Shown piece by piece: positions 30,362-30,675 of a stretch of DNA of 30,675 nucleotides (positions are counted from its first letter, which is position 1; each line of letters opens with the position of its first letter). Location of the stretch: the NCBI RefSeq assembly GCF_023229025.1, contig NZ_JALOAA010000025.1, positions 1 to 30,675 of the forward strand. The letters run 5' to 3'. A program made the position numbers and the translations under genes. The notes below the pieces were generated by a model. It made no database searches. It was not told the DNA's origin and saw nothing but the letters and a program-made list of their open reading frames with translations. Origin of the DNA: Sulfurimonas sp. Lineage in GTDB: Bacteria > Campylobacterota > Campylobacteria > Campylobacterales > Sulfurimonadaceae.

Positions 30362-30559
30362 TTAAAAAATATAAGAAGCCGCCAACTCAAAACGACTCCA
30401 GTCGCTATCGGTTTTTATTAAACTCTCTTTATCATCTTGCTCAACATAAATAGCACGAAAATAAAACTTTCCGTTACTGTAGTTTAAATACCAACCTACT
30501 GCCGTAGAGTAATTATCATTTTGAGCTGTTCTTTTTAGATTATTACCCGCTATGTATTT
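30362..30559 (-). pseudogene. 3' remnant of an outer-membrane porin gene
   Basis: The minus strand is open for about 65 codons and ends in a stop at 30362. The encoded piece has beta-strand pattern VGWYLNYSNGKFYFRAIYVEQ, then DWSRFELAASYIF with the C-terminal Phe of BAM-inserted barrels. An in-frame TAA (30560-30562) lies directly before it, and there is no ATG/GTG/TTG start or ribosome site. The final strand resembles phosphate-selective O/P-type porins more than the porin at 14563-15930. It appears to be the decayed or rearranged end of a gene whose 5' part is missing. A sequencing error upstream is possible but would need to explain the loss of coding sequence beyond 30560. Confidence 0.65.
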
Positions 30560-30583
30560 TTAAAAGACAATCTATGCTTTGTG

Positions 30584-30589
30584 TATAAT
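30584..30589 (+). promoter_or_regulatory. -10 box on the plus strand near the right edge
   Basis: TATAAT in TTTGTGTATAATAG. With a second TATAAT at 30645-30650 and AGGAAA at 30668-30673, it points to a plus-strand gene starting just outside the window. The second box is the closer one. No coding region is visible between 30560 and 30675. Confidence 0.45.
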
Positions 30590-30644
30590 AGTCCTTTTAA
30601 AATTAAAATTTTCTTAAGAAACACTTTTTAAATACTTTATTAGC

Positions 30645-30650
30645 TATAAT
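30645..30650 (+). promoter_or_regulatory. -10 box and ribosome site for a gene beyond the right edge
   Basis: TATAAT (in TTAGCTATAATTCC, the same context as the rimO -10 box at 4260-4265) is followed by AGGAAA at 30668-30673. A start codon is expected within a few bases past the window. The product cannot be known. Confidence 0.45.
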
Positions 30651-30675
30651 TCCTCTCTATACTATCAGGAAATCA

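Overview
The window looks like a chromosome segment of a free-living Campylobacterota (Epsilonproteobacteria) species, most likely Sulfurimonas-like. The DNA is AT-rich and genes are packed with short or overlapping junctions. An HP0268-family gene lies directly upstream of miaB, as in Helicobacter. The run gap-pgk-tpiA-fabI, facing nadD-rsfS, matches the arrangement known from Campylobacter jejuni. The genus is an inference; no rRNA or tRNA gene is present to settle it.

Layout. 1-4229: an AraC/GyrI-type regulator, a biotin carboxylase, a DUF488 protein and a BaiN/HI0933-type flavoprotein. 4230-6690: rimO and tilS behind a leader with a hairpin. 6673-12148 (minus strand): one tightly overlapped operon, HP0268-like, miaB, DUF374 acyltransferase, a small membrane protein, a Xer-type recombinase, then three genes resembling the PilM/PilN/PilO inner-membrane platform. 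12327-13460: nusA. 13467-16553: an orphan DppB-type permease, an outer-membrane porin flanked by unusual repeats on both sides, and a small lipoprotein. 16607-21325: fatty-acid and glycolysis genes (fabI, tpiA, pgk, gap) and, divergently, nadD and rsfS. 21328-24320: a four-gene block with a Cys-repeat secreted peptide, a DoxX membrane protein, a Tat-signal Gluconate_2-dh3 protein and a GMC flavoprotein. 24424-30304: feoA-feoB followed by a two-component system and an MltF-type transglycosylase, with a Fur-like box upstream. 30362-30559: the 3' remnant of a second porin gene.

The most interesting block is 21328-24320. The 91-residue precursor has a Sec signal and four 13-residue repeats carrying GKCG cores, ending in EGKCG, as in HvfA/bufferin copper-binding RiPP precursors. 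It sits next to the DoxX gene usual in those clusters. The DUF692 (MNIO) modifying enzyme and its partner are not here; a GMC/Gluconate_2-dh3 dehydrogenase pair lies in the place where they would be expected. This may be a variant copper/thiol peptide system or a locus whose enzymes are encoded elsewhere.

Other points: four 11-bp direct repeats upstream of the porin; four alternating copies of a 10-mer downstream of it; several genes whose -10 box lies 5-11 nt from the start codon with no Shine-Dalgarno sequence (possible leaderless mRNAs); and a PilM-like protein split by a highly acidic insert of about 70 residues.
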